From NCBI RefSeq assembly GCF_014699075.1, contig NZ_JACXAB010000002.1:62001-126000 (forward strand): DNA of 64,000 nucleotides, written 5' to 3'. Positions 51,472 through 60,086 of the stretch are shown here, one piece after another. Positions within the stretch are counted from its first letter, which is position 1, and each line of letters opens with the position of its first letter. A model generated the notes under the pieces. That model worked only from the letters and a program-made list of their open reading frames with translations, was not told the DNA's origin and searched no databases. Source of the DNA: Microvirga sp. Its GTDB lineage: Bacteria; Pseudomonadota; Alphaproteobacteria; Rhizobiales; Beijerinckiaceae. The position numbers were made by a program, and so were the translations under genes.

Positions 51472-52446
51472 TTAAATCTTAACTTTCATGATCATCTGCA
51501 TGATCAAAGCGCCCATGCCGGCCCAGAGCACACAACCGCCGATGACGACGTGACCCATGGTGGTGAAGAGCAACGGCTCCAGGTAGTCTGGAGAGATGAA
51601 GTAGATCGCTGTCATCACGACGAGCGGGACTGCCCCAATGATGTAAGCGGATAGCTTGGGTTCGGCTGCCAACGCCTTAACCTTCTCACGCATCTGCTTT
51701 CGGGCACGCATCATGCTGGAGAGGGTGGCAAGGGTCTCGGCGAGGTTCGATCCTGCCGCCTGTTGGACTTCGATCAGGGTGATGAAAAAGTTGGTTTCCG
51801 GGGACGGAACTGTCAGACGCATCCTCGCCACTGCATCAGCCACGGTCAGTCCGAGGCCCTGAGCCTGCATGACAGCCTGGAACTCGCTGCGCATCGGCTC
51901 CTCGGCCTCATTGGCGATCGTCTGCAAACAGGCTCGGATCGGCAGACCGGATTTAAGGCCGCGGATGATAATATCCAAGCCCGTCGGGAACTGCTCAAGG
52001 AACTTGTTGATCCGCTTTTCTCGGGCCCGAGCTACATACATCTTCGGCCAGACCAGAGGGGCGAAGAGTGTGGCAACGGCTGTCGCAAACAGGCTCATTG
52101 AGATCACATAGACGGCAATGGATGTCATCACAATGCCAGCTGCCATCATCAGGTAGTAGCGCTGGTTGGTCCAATCCAACCCGGCTTGCTTGATGAGCAC
52201 CTCGATTGGAATGTTCTTGCGCTTCTTCTCCTCATCCTCGAGGTCTTCTAGGTTGTGAGCAATCGCACGTCGCCTCCTGCGGTCGACGACGGCCCTGGCG
52301 CTGACTGCTGCACCTTCCTTCGTGAGCTTTGCCAGCCGTTGGCTTGAGACGGTTTCGTCGGCAATCTTGGGGGCCAAGATGGCATAAGCGCCGGTGCCGA
52401 TGGCCACGAAGGTACAAACGCCGATTAGAAGTTGGGAGAGGACCAT
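51472..52446 (-). CDS. tadB: Tad pilus inner membrane platform protein TadB
   Basis: A 324-aa GSPII/F-family protein when started at 52446; an upstream in-frame TTG/ATG at 52506 overlaps tadA and is rejected. Membrane segments near the N-terminus and C-terminus (YIIGAVPLVVMTAIYF, GHVVIGGCVLWAGMGALIMQM) flank the cytoplasmic T2SSF domain with LEQFPTGLDIIIRGLKSGLPIRACL. It follows tadA by 13 bases. Confidence 0.88.
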   Translation of the reverse strand: MVLSQLLIGVCTFVAIGTGAYAILAPKIADETVSSQRLAKLTKEGAAVSARAVVDRRRRRAIAHNLEDLEDEEKKRKNIPIEVLIKQAGLDWTNQRYYLMMAAGIVMTSIAVYVISMSLFATAVATLFAPLVWPKMYVARAREKRINKFLEQFPTGLDIIIRGLKSGLPIRACLQTIANEAEEPMRSEFQAVMQAQGLGLTVADAVARMRLTVPSPETNFFITLIEVQQAAGSNLAETLATLSSMMRARKQMREKVKALAAEPKLSAYIIGAVPLVVMTAIYFISPDYLEPLLFTTMGHVVIGGCVLWAGMGALIMQMIMKVKI

Positions 52447-52459
52447 GACAGGCTCAATC

Positions 52460-53974
52460 TTATGAACGGGGCGAAAGGATGCGCTGGAGCCGGTCGCCTT
52501 CTCCATAGAAGACAGCCTTGTCGAAGAAGCGAGGTTTCACGATGTCCTGGAACTCGTGGTGGCCAACAATGCGGCCCCGCTCGTCTTCGCCCGTCACCTT
52601 GAACCGGAGAAGATCCTGGGTTGAGATGATGTCACCTTCCATACCGGTAATCTCGGTGATGTGAGTGATCCTGCGCGAGCCGTCAGGAAGGCGGTTGACC
52701 TGAACGATCATATGGACCGACTCCGCAATCATCTCTCGCACGTTGCGGACATTGAGGTTTGGCTTGCCCATGATGACCATCGACTCCATACGGCTGAGTG
52801 CCAGCCGAGGATCGTTGGCGTGGAGGGTTCCCATCGAGCCTTCATGACCCGTATTCATGGCCTGCAGAAGATCAAACATCTCCTCGCCGCGAACCTCACC
52901 GATGATGATGCGCGTTGGGCGCATACGGAGGCTGTTGCGAACCAGGTCCTGCATAGTGATCTCGCCACTGCCTTCGAGTCCAGGCGGCCGGGATTCAAGG
53001 GTCACAACATGGGGCTGCTGGAGCTGCAGTTCTGCCGTATCCTCGCAGGTGAGGATCCGCTCGCCGTGGTCGATGGAGGCCGTCAAGCAGTTGAGAAGGG
53101 TGGTCTTACCGGACCCGGTACCGCCGGCCACGATCACGTTCAGCCGAACGCGGCCGATAATCCGAAGCAGTTCGGCTCCATCCGGGTGAATGGCGCCGTA
53201 TTTCACGAGATCGTCGAGTCTGAGACGGTCGCGCTTGAACTTACGGATCGTGATGGTGGTGTTCTTGGCCAGAGGCGGCACAGTGACGTTAACACGGGAA
53301 CCGTCATTGAGACGGGTGTCGCACATCGGGGTTGCCTCATCGACCTTGCGGCCGCGCTGGGCCACGATGCGCTGGGCGATATTGAACAGATGGGTCTCGT
53401 CGGTAAAGCGGCAGTTTGGCGCTCTCTCAATCTTTCCGCCGACCTCGATGTAGACCTCGGTGGCGCCATTGATCATGATATCGGCGATATCATCACGGTC
53501 GAGCAAAGGCTGCAGCGGACCGAACCCCAGAATGTCGTCCACCAAGTCATTGAGCATCCGGTCATGCTCATTCTTCGAGATCGCGATCTGCAGATCGGCG
53601 ATGAACTGCTTGGCGCTTTCTTTGATCTCGATGGCCGCCTGATTTCTATCAAGCGCGTCCAGCCGCTGCATCATGTCCGGTGAGCCAAGGATCTCGTCCA
53701 TGACCTGCTTTTTCCAGTCGTAGTAATTGACTGAAACTGCCTGGTCGTCTGCCACTGAAGCCGGGAGAGTACCCTTGGTGACAGAATTGGCGCGAATGGC
53801 TGTGACGGGAGTCGGCGCCGATGTGCCTTGGCCCGGGGCCGTCTTGCCAAGCCCGAATCCAGCTGGGCGAGCCCCGTTGCCGCCGAAGGAAACCCCAGGA
53901 ACCTGGCGCGGGGACGGAGTACCCACCGTATCACTCACCGACCGAGGATCGATTTTCTTTGTTCCGAAACCCAT
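52460..53974 (-). CDS. tadA: Tad pilus secretion ATPase TadA/CpaF
   Basis: A 504-aa type II/IV secretion ATPase: N-terminal disordered leader, then Walker [17 protein letters not shown], the Asp box [11 protein letters not shown], Walker B-like [16 protein letters not shown] and the His box [11 protein letters not shown]. It powers extension of Flp pili. The AACACGAATT element lies 19 bases upstream of the ATG, between cpaE and tadA. Part of the minus-strand operon cpaB-cpaC-cpaD-cpaE-tadA-tadB-tadC. Confidence 0.93.
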   Translation of the reverse strand: MGFGTKKIDPRSVSDTVGTPSPRQVPGVSFGGNGARPAGFGLGKTAPGQGTSAPTPVTAIRANSVTKGTLPASVADDQAVSVNYYDWKKQVMDEILGSPDMMQRLDALDRNQAAIEIKESAKQFIADLQIAISKNEHDRMLNDLVDDILGFGPLQPLLDRDDIADIMINGATEVYIEVGGKIERAPNCRFTDETHLFNIAQRIVAQRGRKVDEATPMCDTRLNDGSRVNVTVPPLAKNTTITIRKFKRDRLRLDDLVKYGAIHPDGAELLRIIGRVRLNVIVAGGTGSGKTTLLNCLTASIDHGERILTCEDTAELQLQQPHVVTLESRPPGLEGSGEITMQDLVRNSLRMRPTRIIIGEVRGEEMFDLLQAMNTGHEGSMGTLHANDPRLALSRMESMVIMGKPNLNVRNVREMIAESVHMIVQVNRLPDGSRRITHITEITGMEGDIISTQDLLRFKVTGEDERGRIVGHHEFQDIVKPRFFDKAVFYGEGDRLQRILSPRS

Positions 53975-54006
53975 GACTGTTTCGCCTTATCAGAATTCGT
54001 GTTGAA

Positions 54007-55290
54007 TCACTTGGACTTCGTCTTTTGCGGGACGATGCCGGAGAAGCGGCGCATGAGCCCTGCCAGCCCGGAAGTCTTTCCCGATCCTGCGGCCGTATTG
54101 TCTTCCAGGGTGTTGACCCCGGCGAGGGAACGGGCGAGCTCGCGAAGTGCGAGGGTTGCAATCCCATTGGGTTGGACCTGCGCCAGCATCCGGGCCTCCT
54201 CAGAGGCTTCCCGGTGCAGTGCACGGTCGAAGGGCAGAACGGCGGTCGGCTCCAGCCCGCTCAGGCTCTTGGAGATATCCTCAATCGAGAGGTCCGAGCT
54301 CTTCGAACCAGCATGCTGATTGACGATCAGGCGAGGCCGCTTGCCCAGGCGGTCAAGGGCAGCGACGGTTTCCTGCGCGTTGCGAAGGCTGAGCAGGGTG
54401 GGGGTAACGACGAGGATAACTTCATTCGAGACCTGAAGAGCCAGGGAGGTCCACTGGGTCCAGACGCGGGGCATATCGAGGACGAGGTTGCTGTTGTCCC
54501 GGCGCAGGGTCTCGATTATGCGGGCCACCGCATCTTCACGAATATCCCAGGTCTTCTCCAGGTTGGCGGGAGCCGGCAGGATGGCGAGGTTGTCGTCGCA
54601 TTGGACGAGAAGGCGCTCAAGCAAGTTTGCGTCGATACGCTCTGGCGTGAACAGAGCCTCCGAGACGTCCTGCTTTGGCTCCTGGTTGAAATTGAAGGCT
54701 GCGGCGCCAAAGCCGAAATTCAGGTCAACCAGTACTGAGGAAGAAACGAGGCTGGCTAGGTTCGAGGCCAGATTGCAGGCAATCGTCGATGTCCCAGCAC
54801 CGCCGACGCTGCCAATGACTGCGGTCACATGGCCGTGGTCAACGCCAGACGTCTCCGAGTAGATCCGGGAAACGGCCCTGACGAGGTCGAGACGGTCGAG
54901 TTCCTCAACGACGAGGTAGTCTCTGACGTTGCGATCCTGCAGGGCGCGATGAATACGAACGCTGTTCACATGCCCGATGACGATAACATTCGTGGTCTGG
55001 GAGCAATGGGTGGCGAGGTCATCGAGCGCCGAAAGAAAGTTTGCCTCTTCCGGAGCCACCTCAAGAACAATCACGCTCGGGGTAGGGGTCTTCGAGTAGT
55101 AGTCGATGGCATCGCGGAGCCCACCTTCCATGATACCCGCTTTGGCGCGGGTCAGGATCGGGTCCTTGAAGGCTTCGTTTACGATCTTCGCCACAGGCTT
55201 GGTCTGGCAGAAAGCGTCCATGGTAATCCGTGGGACTGGAGCCAGCGGGGCTGCCATGGAGTGGCTAAGGTGAGGGTTCATGTGGTTCAT
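54007..55290 (-). CDS. cpaE: Tad pilus localisation ATPase CpaE/TadZ
   Basis: A 427-aa protein when started at 55290 with AAGGAC upstream; the longer frame upstream is rejected because it covers cpaD. Residues about 50-150 form a receiver-like pseudo domain, and the rest is a MinD/ParA-like ATPase, with VIGSVGGAGTSTIACNLASNLA (deviant P-loop), LVDLNFGFG and LVLDMPRVWT. CpaE places the pilus machinery at the pole. It lies 32 bases ahead of tadA. Confidence 0.88.
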   Translation of the reverse strand: MNHMNPHLSHSMAAPLAPVPRITMDAFCQTKPVAKIVNEAFKDPILTRAKAGIMEGGLRDAIDYYSKTPTPSVIVLEVAPEEANFLSALDDLATHCSQTTNVIVIGHVNSVRIHRALQDRNVRDYLVVEELDRLDLVRAVSRIYSETSGVDHGHVTAVIGSVGGAGTSTIACNLASNLASLVSSSVLVDLNFGFGAAAFNFNQEPKQDVSEALFTPERIDANLLERLLVQCDDNLAILPAPANLEKTWDIREDAVARIIETLRRDNSNLVLDMPRVWTQWTSLALQVSNEVILVVTPTLLSLRNAQETVAALDRLGKRPRLIVNQHAGSKSSDLSIEDISKSLSGLEPTAVLPFDRALHREASEEARMLAQVQPNGIATLALRELARSLAGVNTLEDNTAAGSGKTSGLAGLMRRFSGIVPQKTKSK

Positions 55291-55312
55291 GAGCGAGGTC
55301 CTTGCCGTGAGA

Positions 55313-56035
55313 TCAGTTAGCGGATGAGCTGGAGACGCTATCGCCGCCGCCGGACTGGGCCGGGGGACGGCTGGTCGATGTCGGCTCACCGGCCACAAAC
55401 TTGCGCAGCATGAGGACCCGCTGCGTCGAGTCAGGGGCAGTCTCACGGGCAGGACGAACCACATCCATCGGATTGGCGATCTGAGCCGCAATGTTCTGCT
55501 GATGGGCGCAGCCGAAGTTCGCGTGTGTCAGGTTCTCGAGATTGGCGATGCCGCTGTCGGCCCCGAGATCGTCCGGCCATTGGCCGCACTCGTGGGGCAG
55601 ACCAGCCTCCAGTTGGACGTAGGCGAGCTTGATCGGCTCAATGCGGTCATACTGAAGGGCCTGATACTTCTTGAGTTCGATCGACGAACGGGGAACGCCC
55701 GCCGAAACAAGGGCTTTCACGACGTAGCCGACATGCTGGTCGACAGAGGCATTGTCAGCTCCCGATCCCTTGTAGGGGGATGAGACGACAAGGGCGGATT
55801 TCCCGGCAGGGCCGTAAGTGCGGGCGAAATCCTGGAGGTCGACCTTCTGGCGCAGTTCCAGCCCACCAACCTGAGTGGGGTAGATGTCGAGGGTGGTCAG
55901 CTCGTTCTTCAGGACCATCGGGTGACGGTCTCGGACATCAGGAGCATAGGGAAGGGTATAGGCGGGCTTCTCAAGATCGGCGCAGGCTGCGGCCAGAAGC
56001 GAGAGGCACGTCGCCGTCACAAGGTTTCTGATCAT
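55313..56035 (-). CDS. cpaD: Tad pilus outer membrane lipoprotein CpaD
   Basis: A 240-aa protein with a signal peptide ending at lipobox LAAAC, and the CpaD pattern CGQWPDDLG, then THANFGCAHQQNIAAQIANPMDVVRP. CpaD/TadG-type lipoproteins are thought to help the secretin in the outer membrane. Located between cpaC and cpaE; both gaps are about 30 bases, so the genes are co-transcribed. Confidence 0.88.
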   Translation of the reverse strand: MIRNLVTATCLSLLAAACADLEKPAYTLPYAPDVRDRHPMVLKNELTTLDIYPTQVGGLELRQKVDLQDFARTYGPAGKSALVVSSPYKGSGADNASVDQHVGYVVKALVSAGVPRSSIELKKYQALQYDRIEPIKLAYVQLEAGLPHECGQWPDDLGADSGIANLENLTHANFGCAHQQNIAAQIANPMDVVRPARETAPDSTQRVLMLRKFVAGEPTSTSRPPAQSGGGDSVSSSSAN

Positions 56036-56066
56036 TGTAGGATCCTTCAGGAAATGAGCGGCGGCG

Positions 56067-57587
56067 TTAGTTGATGATGAAGCCAGGCTGCTTGTAGAGG
56101 GGCTTGGCGGTCTTCTTCTGAGTGTTCTTGCGGTTCATCTGGCCGAGGAAGGCGGCGCTCGGCTCGGACGCAGGCACGAAACCGTCATCGGGGCGGGCAA
56201 TCTTCTGGGGCGAGACAGGCTTTGCGATGTAGGGGGTCACAACGATCAGGAGCTCGGTTTCCTGCTTCTGGAAATCACGGGACCGGAAAAGGGCGCCGAG
56301 AACCGGCAAGTTCATCAAGCCGGGCAGCCCGTTAACGGCCTGCTTGGTCTGCTGCTGGATCAGGCCAGCCGTGACCAGAGCCGCGCCCGACGGCATTTCC
56401 ACGGTGGTGTCCTGCTTGCGGACCTTGAAGCCAGGGATGGCGAGGCTCTGATCTTTACCGGCCGGGACGATGATCTGGTTGCTAGGGTCGATCTCCGAGA
56501 CTTCGGTTCCAACCTTGAGATTGATCTTACCCGATGACAGGACGACAGGGGTAAAACTGAGGCTCACACCGAACTTCTTATAGGTGATTGTCGGCTGGCA
56601 GCTGCCGCTATCGTCACTGCAGGACGTGCCACTCGGGACGGGCATTTCTCCGCCGACGAGGAAGTTAGCTGACTCGCCGGAGATGGCCGTCAGGGTCGGT
56701 TCTGCGAGGGTGTGGGCAACCCCGGCCTGCTCCATTGCCTGGAGGCTGATGGTATCGCCGGAGCCCCAGGTGGCGCTCAGCGCGGACTTCGCCAGCGAAG
56801 AGCCGGCGACCGGGAAGACGGACGAGGTTGCGGCATTGATCGTGGCGTCCTGGAGTGTCCAGGATCCAGTCGAGTTGATGCCGAGCTGCTTGAGGACATT
56901 GCGCTGGATCTCAGCAATGGTCACCTTGAGCATGACCTGGTCGCGGCCCTTGATGGTGAGGGCGCTGATCACAGGACCCAGGGAAGCCTCGGCGGCGCCA
57001 CCCGTCGAGACGCTGCTACCGCCCCCAGCGTCAGGGGAGCGTACACTGGCCCCCAGATAGGCCGTTGCAATATCCACCGCTTGCTTGGCCTGCATGTCGT
57101 TGTCGACTTCGCCTGACAGGATGACGCTGTGGCCGACCATTTTCGTCTTGATGGTCGATCCCGGAATGACCTCGCGCAGAACTTCTTCCAGGCGGCCCGT
57201 GTCACGAGCGACCTGAATGAGGTAGCTGGTGATCCGGCGGCCTTCCGCATCCATGACGTAGACCTGGGTTTCGCCCTCGTTGAGGCCCAGAAGCATCATT
57301 TTCCGCTCAGAGCGGATCGTCGCCTGAACTACGCCAGGGTTGGTGACAATCACATCGCGGGCATCTGCCTTCAGATCAAGGAAGGTGGACTTCCCGATCA
57401 TGACTGAGATGACCCTGTTGGTTACGTTGATGTTCGTCGAGACGCTGCTCAGAGGGTCAGCGACCGGATCGGCGGCATACGCCGGGCTCGCGATCCCGGC
57501 GCTGAGGCCGAGTGCCATTAGCGGGGCAACTCCGCTGATGATAGCGCCGCGATGGTTTCGAGCGCCCCGGGTCCTGGTGATTGTCAT
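56067..57587 (-). CDS. cpaC: Tad pilus secretin CpaC/RcpA
   Basis: A 506-aa secretin with a signal peptide, an N-terminal pilus domain (VIVTNPGVVQATIRSERKMMLLGLNEGETQVYVMD), a BON-like region (VGHSVILSGEVDNDMQAKQAVDIA) and a secretin core with LAEPTLTAISGESANFLVGGEMPVPSG. It forms the outer membrane channel of the Flp pilus. The N-domain is also found alone at 43667-44353. Second gene of the operon, 33 bases after cpaB. Confidence 0.92.
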   Translation of the reverse strand: MTITRTRGARNHRGAIISGVAPLMALGLSAGIASPAYAADPVADPLSSVSTNINVTNRVISVMIGKSTFLDLKADARDVIVTNPGVVQATIRSERKMMLLGLNEGETQVYVMDAEGRRITSYLIQVARDTGRLEEVLREVIPGSTIKTKMVGHSVILSGEVDNDMQAKQAVDIATAYLGASVRSPDAGGGSSVSTGGAAEASLGPVISALTIKGRDQVMLKVTIAEIQRNVLKQLGINSTGSWTLQDATINAATSSVFPVAGSSLAKSALSATWGSGDTISLQAMEQAGVAHTLAEPTLTAISGESANFLVGGEMPVPSGTSCSDDSGSCQPTITYKKFGVSLSFTPVVLSSGKINLKVGTEVSEIDPSNQIIVPAGKDQSLAIPGFKVRKQDTTVEMPSGAALVTAGLIQQQTKQAVNGLPGLMNLPVLGALFRSRDFQKQETELLIVVTPYIAKPVSPQKIARPDDGFVPASEPSAAFLGQMNRKNTQKKTAKPLYKQPGFIIN

Positions 57588-57619
57588 TATCGTTGTCCGA
57601 GTTTTGGAGAAAAGGTGTT

Positions 57620-58435
57620 TCAGTTCAGGGTCGATGACACGCCAAAGCGGATCAGCTGAATGTCTGCAGGACGAGCCTTCGGCGCCGGGCCCTTAGCGGT
57701 TGAGATCGTTTCGGCGGTCTTTTCGCGGATCGGGCGCAGTGCGAAGGACAGAGACCCGTTCCTCTGCGCCTTATTGAGCGAGACGATCTGCTCCGGGGTC
57801 ACTTCGAGGGTAGCGGTGCTGCCGATCATCGAATGGGCCCCATCGCTCTTCTCGATGGTCTGATCGATCGCGATGATGCGGATATCCTGCATGAGGATCG
57901 TAGAGTCGACGTCTGTGCGGCCAGCGGCCGGGGCCTGTCCGGTCACATAGATGTCCACTCTGTCGTTCGGCAGGATCATGCCGCCGGCGGCGTTTGCTCC
58001 ACCGGCATCAAGCCTGAGGGAGAAAGCCCGGTAGCCTTCTGGGAGAGCGGTCGCGAGAAATCCAGATTTGTCGGTGCGCAGGAGACGGGCATCGACAATC
58101 AGTTCGCCCTTCATGATCATGGCGGTAGCCGTGGCCTTTTCGTAATGGCTCAGGGCGTCCGGCTGCGCATCACGCTGGATCGCATTCGGGGGAACCGAGG
58201 TTTTCGGCCAGGTCTGCCAGCCGAGCATCGTCGACCTGACCTGCTGACCGATCTTAATGTCCTCACTGGCCACGAGGATCTCGGTCAGGTCACGCGGATC
58301 CGGGGCAGCGGGAGCCTCGATGGCTGCAACAGGCGCTGCCGGGGCAGGTTCCGGGGTCATCGCACTCGACATGATGAAGGCGAGGGAAGCCGATACGGCC
58401 GTGATCCCGAGGAGAGCTGCGGTCTTTTTGTTCAT
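57620..58435 (-). CDS. cpaB: Tad pilus assembly protein CpaB/RcpC
   Basis: A 271-aa protein with an N-terminal membrane segment (AALLGITAVSASLAFIMSS), a SAF-like domain (LTEILVASEDIKIGQQVRSTML) and the RcpC region (GGMILPNDRVDIYVTG). It stabilises the secretin and shapes pilin export. First gene of the minus-strand pilus operon. AACACGAATC lies 23 bases upstream and GAATTAAAC is nearby on the other strand. Confidence 0.88.
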   Translation of the reverse strand: MNKKTAALLGITAVSASLAFIMSSAMTPEPAPAAPVAAIEAPAAPDPRDLTEILVASEDIKIGQQVRSTMLGWQTWPKTSVPPNAIQRDAQPDALSHYEKATATAMIMKGELIVDARLLRTDKSGFLATALPEGYRAFSLRLDAGGANAAGGMILPNDRVDIYVTGQAPAAGRTDVDSTILMQDIRIIAIDQTIEKSDGAHSMIGSTATLEVTPEQIVSLNKAQRNGSLSFALRPIREKTAETISTAKGPAPKARPADIQLIRFGVSSTLN

Positions 58436-58544
58436 GAGCCGTGTCCGATGCGTGTAATGATTCGTGTTTGGCGAATTAAACTTCGCATGGCCCTTTTATA
58501 TCTTTTTTTACCGCAGCAACTCGGTTTTTATTGGCCAGCAGCTC

Positions 58545-59483
58545 TTATTCAGACGTCCAGTGGTTAACGGTCAGAGCGGCGGCTGTGGCGGCGGCCAGTG
58601 TTAGAACCGGATCGGCGAATATCTCTTCCTGGCGTTCGACGCTGGCATAGGCCTCAACGGCATAGTCATAGACGACGTAATCCCGGCCCCGCTCGGCCGC
58701 AGCGCTTTGATTTTCCAGGGGATTTGACTGGCTGGCGATATGTTTCAGAGACAGCAGAGTTTCCAATAGTTCCATTTCTGTTAGGCCTCGCTCGAATCCA
58801 GCCTTGATGACTGCGGCGCATGCCTCATGGGAGAGGCGCAGCAGCGAGTGGGACCAGGGGAGGGTTAGCCGGTAGCCTCGACCGGACGTGCGAATGACGG
58901 AACCGGTTCGCACAATGATGCCTGTGTCGGGACTGAACCACTGGCAAGGCCGGCAGATGCTTGAGAATGCAAGAGCTTGGGCTGTGGCAAGGAGGTTTGG
59001 CTCAATGCAATGAGACCCCTTCAGGCTCTCGAGGGCTCGACCCCAGACGAGATCCCTCAGACCATTCAGGACAGCGGGCAATTCGACGGCGAGTGTCTTT
59101 TGCCCGGGTTTTGAGAAGGATGACAGAGCGAACTGAGTTCTTTGGAGCACGCCTTCGGTATCGTCAGCCGCAAGGAATATGGCTCTGGCGCGATGCATGA
59201 TTTGCGTTTGCTCGACATCCTTGGTGTCGGTCCCGTCCGAAAGGGCCAAGGCGGCGGACAAGTAGCGCAGATCGAGAACTTCACGCTCGTTCTGGGCGGT
59301 CGCACTGCGGTTAACGATAAGGCTCAAGGCCCTGGCTAGGATCTCGGCAGAGGCACCACGTCCGCTGAGAAGGATCGGCTCATAATGACCGTCGGCCGAG
59401 GACGTCGCACCTGGGTCATAGACGATTTCGAAGCTGGACCGGAGGAAAGGGGTACGAGCGGAGGAGGATAGGTCTCGAATCAT
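58545..59483 (-). CDS. Hypothetical protein, 312 aa
   Basis: Not recognised. A soluble, helical, alanine- and serine-rich protein without a signal peptide or Walker motif. Its ATG at 59483 is followed by ATTCGAGA. It lies upstream of, and on the same strand as, the cpaB operon, 109 bases apart, so it could be a regulatory or accessory gene for the pilus. Its C-terminal end is hydrophobic (PVLTLAAATAAALTVN). Confidence 0.55.
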   Translation of the reverse strand: MIRDLSSSARTPFLRSSFEIVYDPGATSSADGHYEPILLSGRGASAEILARALSLIVNRSATAQNEREVLDLRYLSAALALSDGTDTKDVEQTQIMHRARAIFLAADDTEGVLQRTQFALSSFSKPGQKTLAVELPAVLNGLRDLVWGRALESLKGSHCIEPNLLATAQALAFSSICRPCQWFSPDTGIIVRTGSVIRTSGRGYRLTLPWSHSLLRLSHEACAAVIKAGFERGLTEMELLETLLSLKHIASQSNPLENQSAAAERGRDYVVYDYAVEAYASVERQEEIFADPVLTLAAATAAALTVNHWTSE

Positions 59484-59605
59484 GGCGGTTTGGTTCTGCC
59501 TTCTTGGTTCAGCTATCCGCCAATATCCTGCATTACTGATGTCGCGCCATCCGTTTTAATGTGCTAATCCGAATTAAAGTTAGCAGCCAGAAAGGAGCCG
59601 CCCGA

Positions 59606-60028
59606 ATGGCCGATGATTTGTTTAAGGATGTCCCTGATATCGTTCCGCCGACTGGTACGGCTGTGGTGCCGATTAGCGCAGGCGCAGACGAGGAGCCAGC
59701 TCCCGAGATAGACGAGGCTGTGGCGGAAACGGTTAGCGTATCCCCTGACCAGTTGCCTCCGCCTGAGGGGTTCACCCCAAAGGAAATTCAGGGCTCTATT
59801 TTTAGCGCTTCCGTCCAGATTTATAACAGCCGGCCAGAGGATCCTGGGTTTACGGGGCAGCGTGCGGCTGTGGAAGACGCTGCGACCCTATTCTCGCTCT
59901 GCGGGAACAAGCACGTTATGCGAGAGATCTTCGCTGAGATTACAGAGAAGCACTCCCTCCCTTATGACGTGTTTGCCAGGGCGGAAGCCGAGATCGAGGG
60001 CATGTTTCAACTGCCCAGCGAGAGCTAA
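59606..60028 (+). CDS. Hypothetical acidic protein, 140 aa
   Basis: Starts at ATG 59606 with AAAGGAG and a preceding GAATTAAAG at 59571-59579. The first about 55 residues are disordered and acidic; the rest is a compact helical domain (FTPKEIQGSIFSASVQIYN ... DAATLFSLCGNKHVMREIFAEITEKH). No family was recognised. It converges on the topoisomerase gene and shares its terminator. Confidence 0.6.
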   Translation: MADDLFKDVPDIVPPTGTAVVPISAGADEEPAPEIDEAVAETVSVSPDQLPPPEGFTPKEIQGSIFSASVQIYNSRPEDPGFTGQRAAVEDAATLFSLCGNKHVMREIFAEITEKHSLPYDVFARAEAEIEGMFQLPSES

Positions 60029-60032
60029 AACA

Positions 60033-60059
60033 AAAGGCCAGGAGAAATTCCCGGCCTTT
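60033..60059. terminator. Bidirectional terminator between convergent genes
   Basis: AAAGGCC(AGG) and (CC)GGCCTTT form an imperfect stem, with A- and T-rich flanks on both strands (AAAACAAAAGG; minus-strand TTTTGTTTT). Confidence 0.7.
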
Positions 60060-60086
60060 GCAATTGAGGGGAGCGCTGCGCGCTCC

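Noticed and set aside
52661..53683. 340-aa open frame on the plus strand opposite tadA
   Set aside because: It is antisense to a well-supported tadA gene with intact motifs. Its sequence is the typical shadow of a GC-rich coding strand and has no recognisable domain.
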